Translations under genes and position numbers: made by a program
The notes under the pieces: generated by a model
What the model was told of the DNA's origin: nothing
Database searches by the model: none
What the model saw: the letters and a program-made list of their open reading frames with translations, nothing else
Source of the DNA: Oscheius tipulae
Taxonomy: Eukaryota; Nematoda; Chromadorea; Rhabditida; Rhabditidae
NCBI GenBank assembly: GCA_037178975.1
Contig: JASJZH010000003.1
Location: 9,238,001-9,302,000, forward strand
DNA length: 64,000 bases
Reading direction: 5' to 3'
Shown here: piece by piece, positions 24,053 to 34,118 of the stretch
How positions within the stretch are numbered: position 1 is the stretch's first letter
Layout of the letters: each line of letters starts with the position of its first letter

Positions 24053-24683
24053 CTTTTAGTCTTCTGAAGTTCGATTTTCGAAAAAAAAAAATTTCGGTAT
24101 TTTTTGGGTCAAGTGCTCGGAGAAGGCAAGACTACCCGATAGTATCGATAAAAATTGAGGAAAATAGGCAGAAAGAGCAGTCAATAATGCCTACAATTCA
24201 TTAATCTCGAGAAAAGGGCAGCGGAAGCGATGAGGGCAGATATTTCAAATTTCGACGATGCGACTGCGAGAAATTTCTTCGCGGTAGGACGCGGCGCAGG
24301 AAGCATGCAGCAGATTGCTGTCAGTTTGTTTTTAAACGGCCATTTCGGGAAGAAAAACGAAAGGTTTGTATTTACATGCTTTTGACAGCTGCTAGGCAAA
24401 GTTTACGATTGTGTTTGGTTGTAAGAAAACGGTGGAAGATTTTAGACATTTGTTGTAGCTTTTTCCAAAAAGAAAATATCGGAAAAATCGACGAGAGACA
24501 CGACGAAAACGAAGAGGAAAAAGACGAACAAAAGTGAAAGCAGTTTGAATTTGGTGGTGCTACAGTAGACGCCAACTTGCGCAGGGGTTCAAACCACAAA
24601 AATTCGTAAAATGTTCTGTTCTCTAGGGCTCATTGCTCTTTTTCTGCGTTTTCTGCACGAGAAATATCTGTTTTTCGGCTTAG
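24053..24683. other. divergent promoter region, p23 / WRB
   Basis: 631 bp between two divergent ATGs. Presumably holds both promoters. A lone acceptor (GGCTTAG) ends at 24683, immediately before the WRB ATG. No other element recognised; ORFs here have no family signal. Confidence 0.5.
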
Positions 24684-26127
24684 ATGGACGTAGCAACACG
24701 CTCAGAGCCGGATGTGAGTAGTATCGTCTTCGTCTTTATCACCTCGACCCTCTTTTTCTACGCTCCAAGAGTCAAGGCCGCTGTTTCAGCCAGAGTAAGC
24801 GTTTTTTTCCTTCTTTGTACCTTATTTTATCATTCTAGGCAGCCAAACTCGTCCCGGAGAAGCCCAGGAGGCCGGAAATTGCCGCTCTCTCGAAAGAAAT
24901 CGAGGAAAATGAGGTCGAATTGAACAAAATCTCCCCGACGTCTGAATTTGCTGCCTATTTCAAGAAGGAACGTCAAGTGAACAAGCTGAAAGACGAGTTG
25001 GCCGAACTGAGTGAGTTTATAGACTCTTTTTCTTTGATTTCACCCAAAATTTAGTTCAAAAACACCCGCAGGAGACGAATACAAAAGAGCTGATGAAGAT
25101 GGAGCTCGTTGTTCGTCTTCTCTTCAACTTTACCGGCTTCCTGCTGCTTTATCTCGTCGCTGGAATACATGTAAGCTCATTTTATCTTGTTACAATCATA
25201 GTTAATCTGTGTAAAACAGTCATGCGGGCTACAGAGCATGGTATACGCCCCTTTCGCCCATTTTTTCCTGAAAATTCTCCGATTTTCTCTCTTATTTCAG
25301 CCTCTATATACCTTTCTAAGCCCTGAGTCCAATATAATCCTGATGACCATTACTTGGCTGTAAAAATGATCTAAAGAAGATGCAAATGGGAGATTGCGTT
25401 TGCAGTCCCATTTTTAAGGGCTTCAGTCTTCAGTCTTGACCAGCAGCCTCTGTTACCATCACCCTATCCCCTTTAAATCCCACATCTGTCTCCATATCCC
25501 TTTTCCAACAAGCTAAATCTCTCGGTCAATCTGGTCTTGTTCTAGCCATTCATTTGAACTGCCACAAAGGTTCAAGGCTCTTATTGGCTTCCTAGCTGTC
25601 ACCGTAACCCCTGGACACCTTTGGACTTGACGTGATCTTAACAAAAAATTGGGTGGACAGACATGAACTTTTCGATCGGTCTTTACGAATTTGCATTAAC
25701 ATAGACTGACAGAACAAGCTGAAAGGGAAAGTTGAGAAAGACAGAACAGTTGCGGACTGTCCAGTCAAAAAATTTCTTATTTTCTGACCACATTAAAGCC
25801 GTTTTCTCAAAAACCTAGCATTTTGGGTGTCAAATCATCGAAAACTACCCACAAAAGAACACAGACGCAGTAATTGTACAATTTAACCAATACTTTACCA
25901 GGCCTTCTGCATGGAATCGTGGATTTTCTGGCCCGTGAATCACATGCTCCGCTTCCCGTCAGTCTTCTCAGCCGGCGACGTGTGCGGTGGCTCTGGTAGG
26001 TCTACTCTTCCCCATTTTTTTCCAATATAAATTCTCAGATTCCGGCCTGATTCCTGTCTCCTACTTTGTCCTCTTTTACGTCCTGACAGCTGTCGTGGAC
26101 CGATTCAGCACTCGCTTCGTCAAATAG
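24684..26127 (+). CDS. GET1: WRB/GET1-like tail-anchored protein insertion receptor (5 exons, 193 aa)
   Basis: Exons 24684-24794, 24839-25010, 25055-25170, 25902-25995 and 26039-26127. Seen: an N-terminal membrane segment (SSIVFVFITSTLFFY), a cytosolic coiled-coil rich in Glu/Lys (IAALSKEIEENEVELNKI ... KKERQVNKLKDELAEL), then two further membrane segments (FTGFLLLYLVAGIH and PVSYFVLFYVLTAVV). This TM-coiled coil-TM-TM order and size match WRB/GET1, the ER receptor that docks the GET3 ATPase carrying tail-anchored proteins. Begins directly after an acceptor, so it is likely trans-spliced. Stop is only 35 bp from the stop of the convergent minus-strand gene. Confidence 0.85.
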
Positions 26128-26162
26128 AAACAGAATTTTAGCTCATAAATACCTTCATTTTT

Positions 26163-26968
26163 CTAGAGACAAAACTCGGCGGCGAGCTGGGATTGGAGAT
26201 CGCTCAGTCGGAGCTCGTCTTCGAATCTGGAAATAGGTGATTAGGCGAGGAAAATGGGTATTTTCTTTTCCTCATAGAACAGCAAAACTACCAAATTTTT
26301 ACAAAATTCTCCGAAAAATGAGGGCGAGACAGGAAAATTAATCCTTCGTCCCGGGCTCATACTCCAGTCTCTCAACCCGGCCTTGGGCAACCAGGCCGTT
26401 GACGGGCCTGTTGCCAGTTCCCCAAGACAGCCTGTCTCTTTCTTTTTTTTGTCAGCCTTTTTTTAACCCTTCTTGTCTTTGTCAAACTGCGTCTCTTTCT
26501 GTCAAGCTAATCACTCTCCGTATCTGTCTGTCAGTAAATCTCCTTCATCTTCCTATCACTTTCTGACAGTAAAAAAACGAAAAATGCTCACAATGGGAGC
26601 ACATTGTTCAAGAAGGCCGCCAGCTTCGGGTCATTGGCTGCTCTATGCAGCCTTGTAGCATCCAGCTTCTGGATCTCGTAGCTCGTCCCAGAATTTACCA
26701 TCAGCACGCTATTTTTGTCACCTTTTCGCGTCAAAAAAGTACAAAAACCTCGGTCCAGATCCCACTTCCTTGGTCTCCACATCTGTCCCGACTCCTCTTT
26801 CTGTCCTCAGCCTTCCAACTGGCTTTTTCGTCGATTCTGTGGGAAAATAAGAATATGTAGGGAGCTGGAAGTCTTCCTTTTGAACAGGCTCTCGTTTTTC
26901 ACGCTCCTCGAAGATTATCTGCGAGAATTTGGGTCATATCAGGAGCAGAAACGTACCCGCGTAGTCAT
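26163..26968 (-). CDS. uncharacterised 120-aa protein (4 exons)
   Basis: Exons 26957-26968, 26749-26918, 26592-26708 and 26163-26226, all with GT-AG introns (introns 1 and 2 are 38 and 40 nt) and one continuous frame. The first exon is only four codons (MTTR). The protein is charged and Pro-containing at the N-terminus (FEEREKREPVQKEDF), with a Gly/Val-rich middle. The C-terminus looks helical and leucine-rich (DPKLAAFLNNVLPLFEDEL, then LSDLQSQLAAEFCL). No membrane segment or signal peptide. I do not recognise the family. The splice-junction fit argues it is real, but the start is uncertain; an earlier exon could exist beyond 27000. Confidence 0.5.
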
Positions 26969-27097
26969 GAAGCAAGGCGTGACACTGGTGAGTGCATTTC
27001 CGGTCGAACTACTCAAGCAAGAACCGACTTTTCTAACTCGCCCGGCGCTTATTGATCACTCAAAATCATGGGAAAACTTTTACGCAGCTTTTCCTGC

Positions 27098-27166
27098 ATG
27101 ACGCAGCTGGTAAGAGCTCTGACTACAGACTAAAAGATGTCGGGTTCAATCCCCCGGCCTTCACAA
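27098..27166 (+). repeat. tRNA-derived fragment
   Basis: A-box (ACGCAGCTGGTAAGAGCTC) and B-box (GGGTTCAATCC), with a distorted anticodon arm. Confidence 0.6.
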
Positions 27167-27274
27167 AAGCCTTTTTTCCACCTTGGCAAGCTGAAAACAC
27201 TGTAAAAAGTAGATATTGTCAAAATAGTCCCTTTGCATTCTTTTTAGTGGCGTAGTGGCAACTTGAGACGATTA

Positions 27275-27731
27275 AAAATTTGGTTATAGTTCGGCAGGCG
27301 GCTCGGTTCATTCAAACGGGTTTTCGCGCACATTTTTGGATTCGGCGGGATTTTGAAATCTCCTTCTCGTTTACGATTTCTACGCCTTTCCACTGCTTTT
27401 CTCAACTTTTTGCCTCACCTTTTATGTCTTTTCTTGTTCGCTTCAAGAAATATAAACTAGGACTGCCTTGAATAATGATAATTGACTCCTATCGGTTGAC
27501 CAACAGACGGTAGCAGATTGTACCAACGGAGAACAAGGCAGTCTTAGTATTTATTTCTTGCGGCGAACAAGGAAAGACATAAAAGGTAAGGTAAAAAGTT
27601 GAGAAAAGCAGTGAAAAGGCGTAGAAATCGTAAACGAGAAAAAGATTTCAAAATCCCGCCGAATTCAAAAATGCGCGCGAAAACCCGTTTGAATGAACCG
27701 AGCCGCCTGCCGAACTATTACCAAAAATTTA
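27275..27731. repeat. foldback (long inverted-repeat) element, copy 1
   Basis: Two arms of about 197 bp (27275-27471 and 27534-27731) are near-perfect reverse complements around a 62-nt loop. Outer arm ends carry TTCGGCAGGC, inner ends GACTGCCTTG. No coding capacity in the loop. Structure is that of a MITE/foldback element; a second family member is at 54971-55431. Confidence 0.9.
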
Positions 27732-28193
27732 TATGGGAGACACTTTATCGACAAAAACATAAGTCAAAATTCGTGATACATAGTAGACCCGTAAGCTGAC
27801 AGAAGTTCACAAAATGCTGAAGGAACAAGGGGAAGCTCGGGATCGAATGAATATGACGAGTAATCAAAAGGGGTGGAACGCAACAGAGTGTCCTGGAAGG
27901 GAAGCATGTCAGCAAGTTTCTGGATACTCACAAAGACCTCAAAATCTACAGCAATACGAGAAAACACTTTGTGAGATTGGGTACAAAGGTGAGTCGCATG
28001 TCATCCAGGTTCCAATAGGGGCAGTCTTTCAGACAGGCAGTCACAACTGCGATCGATTGGTGATATCCAGAAAAATAGGTTGTTTTGAGAGCCCAGTTGC
28101 CTGACCGCCAAAGCCAGAAATAGAACGTTAGGGCAATAGGGAGAGACGAAGAGACAGGGAGACAGTGCGAAAGAGAGAGACAGAGAGACAAAC

Positions 28194-28812
28194 CTGGACA
28201 ACTTCTCCAAGTTGGTCATGAGTGATGAAGTGCACATTCATTGCGGAGTTCATGAGATTCATCAGTATTCCTTCTGTACCTTTAGATAAAGTAGCTTCTT
28301 GAGGTTCCTAAAAATCACATAAAAAAAGTTCCACTGAGAGAAGCTCACGAGCAGTTCCACTAGCTCCACATCTTCGTCATCTGTTTCTCGAAGAAATCTG
28401 ACGCAGCCAACATTGATCATCCAGGGTCTCCATCTCACTTTTTCCCCTCCTAGGAACTGCATATCCTCTATGCTCTCGAAGGGATGTTTCATCTTGTCAC
28501 ATAAATCATACGCGAATCCTCCATTAATAATAGCAGTTGTTTGAAAAGTGAAAGGCAGAATAGAAGAGGGACCACTGATGCAAATGGGCTCTTCGGGAGC
28601 TAAGGAAAACTCATATCTGTAGAAGAGTTCACCGTTCTTCTGTAAGTTATGAATTGATAAATAGAGACCATAGAACGTGCTTTATTAGGTGCAGTTCTGT
28701 GATACAGCTCTCCGTTTCTGATCCTGATGCTGAACATGGTGCTATTCCTAGTCAACAATCCGTTTATCAGCTTGGAGAGGCAAAATGAGCGAATAAAGGC
28801 ACGCGGATGCAT
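28194..28812 (-). CDS. uncertain nematode gene or pseudogene fragment
   Basis: Coding-looking exons: 28669-28812 (starts with ATG right after an acceptor), 28349-28639 (97 codons) and 28194-28307 (38 codons). The last two are joined by a good 41-nt intron. Stretches such as FLGGEKVRWRPWMINVGCV and FLRETDDEDVELVELL look like real protein, loosely like the C-terminal half of nematode F-box/FTH proteins, but no F-box is visible. The first intron would be 29 nt, shorter than any other here, and NGELYHR/NGELFYR repeats across it. The 3' end after 28194 is ambiguous: one acceptor ends the protein after 19 codons, another frame stays open to about 27990. Possibly a decayed gene. Confidence 0.35.
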
Positions 28813-29181
28813 CTGTACTGTTTCTGTCTCTCTCTCTCTCTCTTTATCTGTCTGTGTCTCTGTCACTTCTTCAGAATGCAAACCTTTGAAAAGATAGCTA
28901 GGAGATTTTTCCTAGAGAGAACTCCAACGAAACCGGGTCCGGTAGGGCAAGAGAAAAAGAACCGCGTTCTTCGTTCCCACCAAATTAATTAAAAAAGAGC
29001 TCTAAAAGGCCGGTTTTTATTCAAATAAAATGGGAAAATAACAAAGAAAAACGGGGAAGCAAAGGGCAAAAACAAAGTAAAACGGGGAGGAGACAACAAG
29101 CACACGCACAAAACAAGAAAATGTGAGGGCTAAAGCACGCCTTGGGAGGGAGATTATAGTAAGATCTTCTGATAGGAGAGA
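28813..29181. other. spacer between uncertain gene and cct-7
   Basis: Holds a TC/TCTG tract (about 28815-28865) and the presumed 3' UTR of cct-7. The plus-strand ORF here (28807-28992) starts in the repeat and has no family signal. Confidence 0.4.
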
Positions 29182-32100
29182 TTACATGCCAGGCAGTCCG
29201 GGCATCTGTCCGCCCGATTGGGAGCGAGCATTCTTCACAGTCTGGTCGATCGAGAGCACGAGACAGACGGCTTCCGTGGCCGCGGTGATGGCGTTCTGCA
29301 AATTTTGGTGGTTTATACGTTCAAATAACAGGTACGGGAGTTGAACCCAGGACCTGTTGCTCCGCAACCAGCGCTCTTACCGCCTGAGATATAGTTTTGC
29401 CGAATGGCTCAGTCGATTAAAGCTCCGACTACGGAGCAAAAAATCTTGGGTTCGGTCCCCACGCTTGACAAAAATTTCAAGCCTACGTATCGAGCATCTG
29501 GTAATACTTTTAAGCAGCTTTTATGAGACAGGTAGCAACTGGATAAACTGGAACAGGTTTCAACCCGTGTTCAAACAGGAAGCTAGGAGCGCTATTGATC
29601 TGTGGACAATGGCTTGGAAAACTGGGACAGTGACAGAGGCTGACCGGGCGTCAAGAGTGTTGAGTCAAAATTGTAAACAAGGAATCGGAGTCAGAAAACG
29701 GGTCAAATTGGCAGAGTGACAGGCTCTCATAGACAAAAACTTTATTCCAAGATAGTCAGAATGACTGGATTTGACCGAGTGACAGCAATTGGCATGGATT
29801 TTTTGAGTAAATAGTCGGAAACCGAATCACTGGAATTGACAGGATATCTGTACTAGATGCTTGTGAGAGATCACCAGATTGGCAGAGTCTTTTGCGATCG
29901 ACAAGATGTTTATGATTTGACAATGGTCAACTGATCTTTGCCGACATGAATCAGCAGAAAGGGGTCGCGCAGATCATGGAAAATCAACAGGGGCACCCTT
30001 ATGTACAGCCTAAAATTTTTGAAATAGCCAGGAATCACACAAAAGTTTTTGATGGCAGGGATCCAGTGGACCTCTGCCTGCCGACCAAAAGTTCGTCATT
30101 TTCAAACTTTGACAAAAACTTGGGCTTGTCCAAGGGTCCCAGTTGCTTCCCAATGACAAGAAAAATATATACCTTTTTGACGAGACTCGGCTCCCAGATG
30201 TAGGCGGCCATGTTGTCTCCGACCTCCTCCTTGTGAATATTCACGCCGGCCCACTTGTCGCCCTTGGCGTGGGCATGGCGCAGCTGGTTCAGAATGTCCG
30301 TGGCGTCCAAGCCGGCGTTGTAGCAAAGCTGCTGAGGGATAACCTAGATTTTAGGGCTTTTTATGGCAAAAATGTAGGCAAAATACCTCAAAACTGCGGG
30401 CGAAAGCAATCCAGAAGAACTGCTCCTTGCCGGCGATGGTCTTGGCCTTCTCGCGCAGCTGCTTCGCCAGCTCCATCTCGATGGCACCGCCTCCGGCCAC
30501 AATCGACTCGTTCTTCTTCGCGCGACGCACGATCATGATGGCATCGTGCAGGGAGCGCTCCGTCTCGGCGATGAACTGCTCAGCTCCGCCGCGCAGCAGA
30601 AGAGTACACGCCTGGGCTTTGCTGCAGCCCTCAAAGAAGTTGTATCTGAAAAATGGGACGTGCTAGAGCGTCAAACTCATGCAAAGTTGTCACAGTTGGT
30701 GTTTGCACAATTGGTCTAGTGACCACTAATCTGACGGACCGGGGATTCGATTCTCTTTAGAAATCCGAGGACTGAGTTGATGCCGGTTTTAGAGTTTTGC
30801 ACATTCTTGATTGGTTGAGAAAGGGACGAGGACACGAGAGATCACATAATGGGAAGGTAGGGGCAAGTCAAGTCAGTGGTCAACTGCGGCAGCAGAGAGA
30901 CGGGTCGCGCAGACAGAGATTGTAAAAAAAAAAACAAAAGGGGACCGTTTGTAGTAGCGTACTACTAGTAGGGAAGGCCAAAGTTTTTGACGGCAGATAT
31001 CATGTTGACCCCTGGCCCAGGTACAGGAGATTACGACCATCTCTAGCATTACCAATTACATTCGGGTTAATTTAGCGACTGAGAGAAGAACGAGATGGAG
31101 ACTGAGAGACATGGTGAAGGAAGCTATGACCGCTCAACTGTCTCTAAACGACAAATACACAGACGAGGGGCGTCGAAAAGGGCAAGGGATAGGGTCAAAG
31201 AGAGATTTTTGATGTTTCGGCAGCAGAGCGTACTCTTGATAGAGACAGTGGCAAAGGGACAGAAAATGACTCAAAAAGCCGCGAAAAATGTCATAAAACG
31301 GACCTCTCGCTGCCAATCTGCTGCTCGTAGAAGGTCTGACAGTTTCCCAGCACGGAGGCGTCAATCTGGGTGACGGTCGTGAGAATGGAGCCTCCGCAGG
31401 CGGCCAGCAGTCTGTCCAGGTCTTCCTGCGGGATTCGGCCGGCACAGAACATGTCACTAAAGTAGATTTTTTGTTTATTTGGCAGCTAAAAATGATGGCT
31501 TACCGGTCGGCGAACCACTGTGTGGCCACGTCGCCAATTGGCAGACGCGAGAGGACAATCTTGGCGCCGGACTGATGAATTTTTTCGAGCTTCTGGTAGA
31601 GGATGTTCCACTCGGCGTCCACGACCTGCAAAAGATGTGTAATTTTATTGAAAAGAAGGTGATTTTGCGGGAAGATGGTGAAAAGGAAGCATATTGTCAT
31701 GGTTGGGGCCGAACCCGGGTCCTACTGCTCCGTAATCGGAGCTTTTACTAACTGAGCTAGGCGGTTTTACCGTAGTCAGTTAAATGGCCGACTTCGGATT
31801 CAGGCTGTCGAGTTCTACCGTTAACAACAGCAAATAAAGAGATCGAACCCGCGACCTGTTGCTCCACAATCAGCGTTCTTACCGACTAAGCCATGCCGTG
31901 TTGTCGTATAGCGCAGTCGGTTAGATGGCGGATTTCGGGTTCGATCCCCACCAATGTCAAACGCTATTGCCATGCTCTTTTAGACATATGAGTACTTTCA
32001 GAGCATTTCCGACACATCTTTTTTTCTTTTCAATAGAGCGAGTAAAACTGACAGCCTGGAAGTCGTCAACGGTGGTCAGACGCATCTCGGCGTTGTCCTT

Positions 32101-32975
32101 CTCGGCCTTGAGCTCGAGCTCGATGTTCAGCAGGGCAATGCTGACGTCCTTGTAGTGCTTGGGCTGCATCTCGAATCCGGCATAGCTGAAGGCCTTCTGG
32201 AAGGCCACGCCTCGTACCAGGCGCGATTCCTAAACGAGAATTTGCATCCAAAGGGCCATGGAAGTGCAACGAACCAGCAGATTCCCGCCGTTGACCTTCT
32301 TGATGCCGATCATGTTCAGGGGGAGGTTCTCGTCAAGAATGTTGACGGCGTCTACGACCATTTCGGCGAAGAAGTCGCGTTCCTGACTGACGAGCTTCGA
32401 GCTCAGCGTGGTGGCGGCACATTTGACAAGCATGTCGCGCTGCTCCTTCTCGCCACGTTTCGGTACGGCCAACTCGTCCAAATAGCGCAGAGCTTCGGCG
32501 CTGGCCTTGGAGAAGGCCCGAATCAGTAGCTGCGGATGGACGCCGTCCTCGATGAACGGCTTCACGCGCTTCAGCAGTTCCGCCGCGAGGACGACAACTG
32601 AAAATGGAGTGCGGTTAGTTTGCAATGGCCTCAGAATCTACCTGAAGTGGTTCCATCGCCGACCTCGGCGTCCTGCGACTTCGCGATGTCGACCATGACG
32701 ACAGCGGCGGGGAAGACGATGTCCAGCAACTTCAGAATTGTGGCCCCGTCGTTCGAGATCGTCGTGTTTCCCTTCGAATCGACGATGAGCTTGTCCAGGC
32801 CACGTGGACCGAGTGTCGTCCGGATGGCGTCGGCAACTACCTAAAGATTAGTATAAATTGATCGGAAAGGAAAACTAGGACTCACCGTGCATGCATTGAT
32901 GTTGGAAATAATCTGCTGCTTGCCCTGGGCATTCTCGGTACCCTCTTTGAGGACGATGATCGGAGGACGCATCAT
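29182..32975 (-). CDS. cct-7: CCT7, eta subunit of the TRiC/CCT chaperonin (9 exons, 535 aa)
   Basis: Exons 32886-32975, 32642-32840, 32275-32597, 32053-32229, 31504-31625, 31304-31456, 30387-30645, 30173-30343 and 29182-29295. Group II chaperonin throughout: N-terminal [15 protein letters not shown] and [11 protein letters not shown], ATPase motif GDGTTS, apical [11 protein letters not shown] and [37 protein letters not shown], and GGGAIEMEL. Subunit assignment to eta rests on the [15 protein letters not shown] and DMFCAGR blocks, which match CCT7 rather than other subunits. TRiC folds actin, tubulin and other cytosolic clients. Introns 4, 6 and 8 are enlarged by tRNA-derived fragments. Confidence 0.97.
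29336..29395 (-). repeat. tRNA-derived fragment (head-to-head pair, left)
   Basis: Minus strand A-box CAGGCGGTAAGAGCGC, B-box GGGTTCAACTCCC. The anticodon arm is replaced by a tight hairpin GTTGC-GGA-GCAAC. Inside cct-7 intron 8; the next fragment starts 2 bp away on the opposite strand. Confidence 0.65.
29398..29462 (+). repeat. tRNA-derived fragment (head-to-head pair, right)
   Basis: A-box ATGGCTCAGTCGATTAAAGC, hairpin GCTCCGACTACGGAGC, B-box GGGTTCGGTCCCC. Confidence 0.65.
30703..30755 (+). repeat. tRNA-derived fragment
   Basis: GCACAATTGGTCTAGTGACC followed by GGGGATTCGATTCTC. Lies in cct-7 intron 6. Confidence 0.5.
31701..31764 (-). repeat. tRNA-derived fragment
   Basis: Minus strand A-box TAGCTCAGTTAGTAAAAGC, hairpin GCTCCGATTACGGAGC, B-box GGGTTCGGCCCC. 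Lies in cct-7 intron 4. Confidence 0.65.
31840..31898 (-). repeat. tRNA-derived fragment (head-to-head pair, left)
   Basis: Minus strand A-box TGGCTTAGTCGGTAAGAACGC, B-box GGGTTCGATCTC, same central hairpin type as at 29336-29395. Confidence 0.65.
31903..31952 (+). repeat. tRNA-derived fragment (head-to-head pair, right)
   Basis: A-box ATAGCGCAGTCGGTTAGATGG runs almost directly into B-box GGGTTCGATCCCC; the anticodon arm is deleted. Confidence 0.6.
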
Positions 32976-34118
32976 TTTCTGCCTGGATATTGAGATTATT
33001 AGTAAAGAAGTTCGAAGAGGCTTGGAGATTCGTCCAGGACAAGATATATAGCCATTTTAGGCGGAAAATGGGGGGACATGGTAAGGAAAAAGATCTAACA
33101 TCGTAACAGCTTGCTCCACGGATATTTAGCCCTTTTAGCACGAACAAAAACAATAAAAAAAAGTTCTAAGAACGTTCATCAGTCTAAATACTACCGCATG
33201 AGACGATTTGACGAAGGAAATTGGATAAATGGCCCTGAGAAAGTCTTCCAAGTTGGGTAAATCGACTCCGAGGCTATTCAGCTCCATTTTTTTCGGTAAA
33301 CCTTCTTAAAATAACGTCAATACTGATAACTTAGCGAGAAGACGACTAGAAACAAGCGCTTCCAAGGAAGGAAAAATTTAAACTAGCCCTGGAAGATTCC
33401 AGTGTACTCCAACAAAAATTACGCGCTAAACAGCATGCACTTCTTGGAGAAGGCTAGGCAAAATCTGTTCAAAAATAAGAGCATTTTTCAAATTGTCGCG
33501 GCAAGAAACGCGCTCAAAAAAATCTTCACTCAAAAGTGCGATTTAAGGTGCGCTGAAGTCGGACCGAACACAGGGGTTGAATTTCGGATCCGTCCGGCCT
33601 CGTCCTGTCCGCGCGCACATCCCTGGAGGCTAGAGTTTACTGGCAGAAATCCTTATTACTATGCTTCCAAAAGAATGCACCTCAAACTTTGAATAAACCG
33701 GGCCATCGTCTCGATATTTCTTCAGCCTAGACGCTCAGAAAGGCAAAACATCCTATACACGCCGTTTTTGAGACATCCGAGTTTCAAAAATTTTGATAAG
33801 CAAACACGATCTCTCTGCAAAATTTGAAAGCAGACTTCAAGCAGACAAATTTTATTCCTAAAAAAAACCTGCTTCCCTGCTCAATCACTAAATGGCTTAC
33901 AAAAACAATGTGTAAGACGTTTTTACTTCCACGGAATTATCGGATAGGACAACAATAGACAGGTTTTCGGGGGGATCTCTGCACTTCTGACTTTTTTCTA
34001 TGAAAATATATATTATAGTATAAGTGTGTACATGAACGAAGGGCCATAGGAGCTTGATGATGAATCGAAGGATACCCGCACAACGAGCAGAAAAGGCAGG
34101 GAGAACTGGATTAGAGGG
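32976..34118. other. spacer upstream of cct-7
   Basis: Contains one isolated minus-strand coding-like exon (33195-33287, ATG plus 31 codons, beginning MELNSLGVDLPNLEDFL) with a good GTAGTA donor but no convincing following exon before cct-7. Otherwise nothing recognised. Confidence 0.35.

Noticed and set aside
26715-27101. Plus-strand ORF opposite the 120-aa gene
   Set aside because: Shadow of a minus-strand exon chain with better splice signals.
31501-31504. Frameshift in cct-7 between exons 5 and 6
   Set aside because: Explained by a phase-2 intron; the joined codon restores the conserved ADRDMFCAGR block.
33195-33287. Separate gene or extra first exon upstream of cct-7
   Set aside because: One coding-like exon with a donor but no supported partner exon; kept only as a note.
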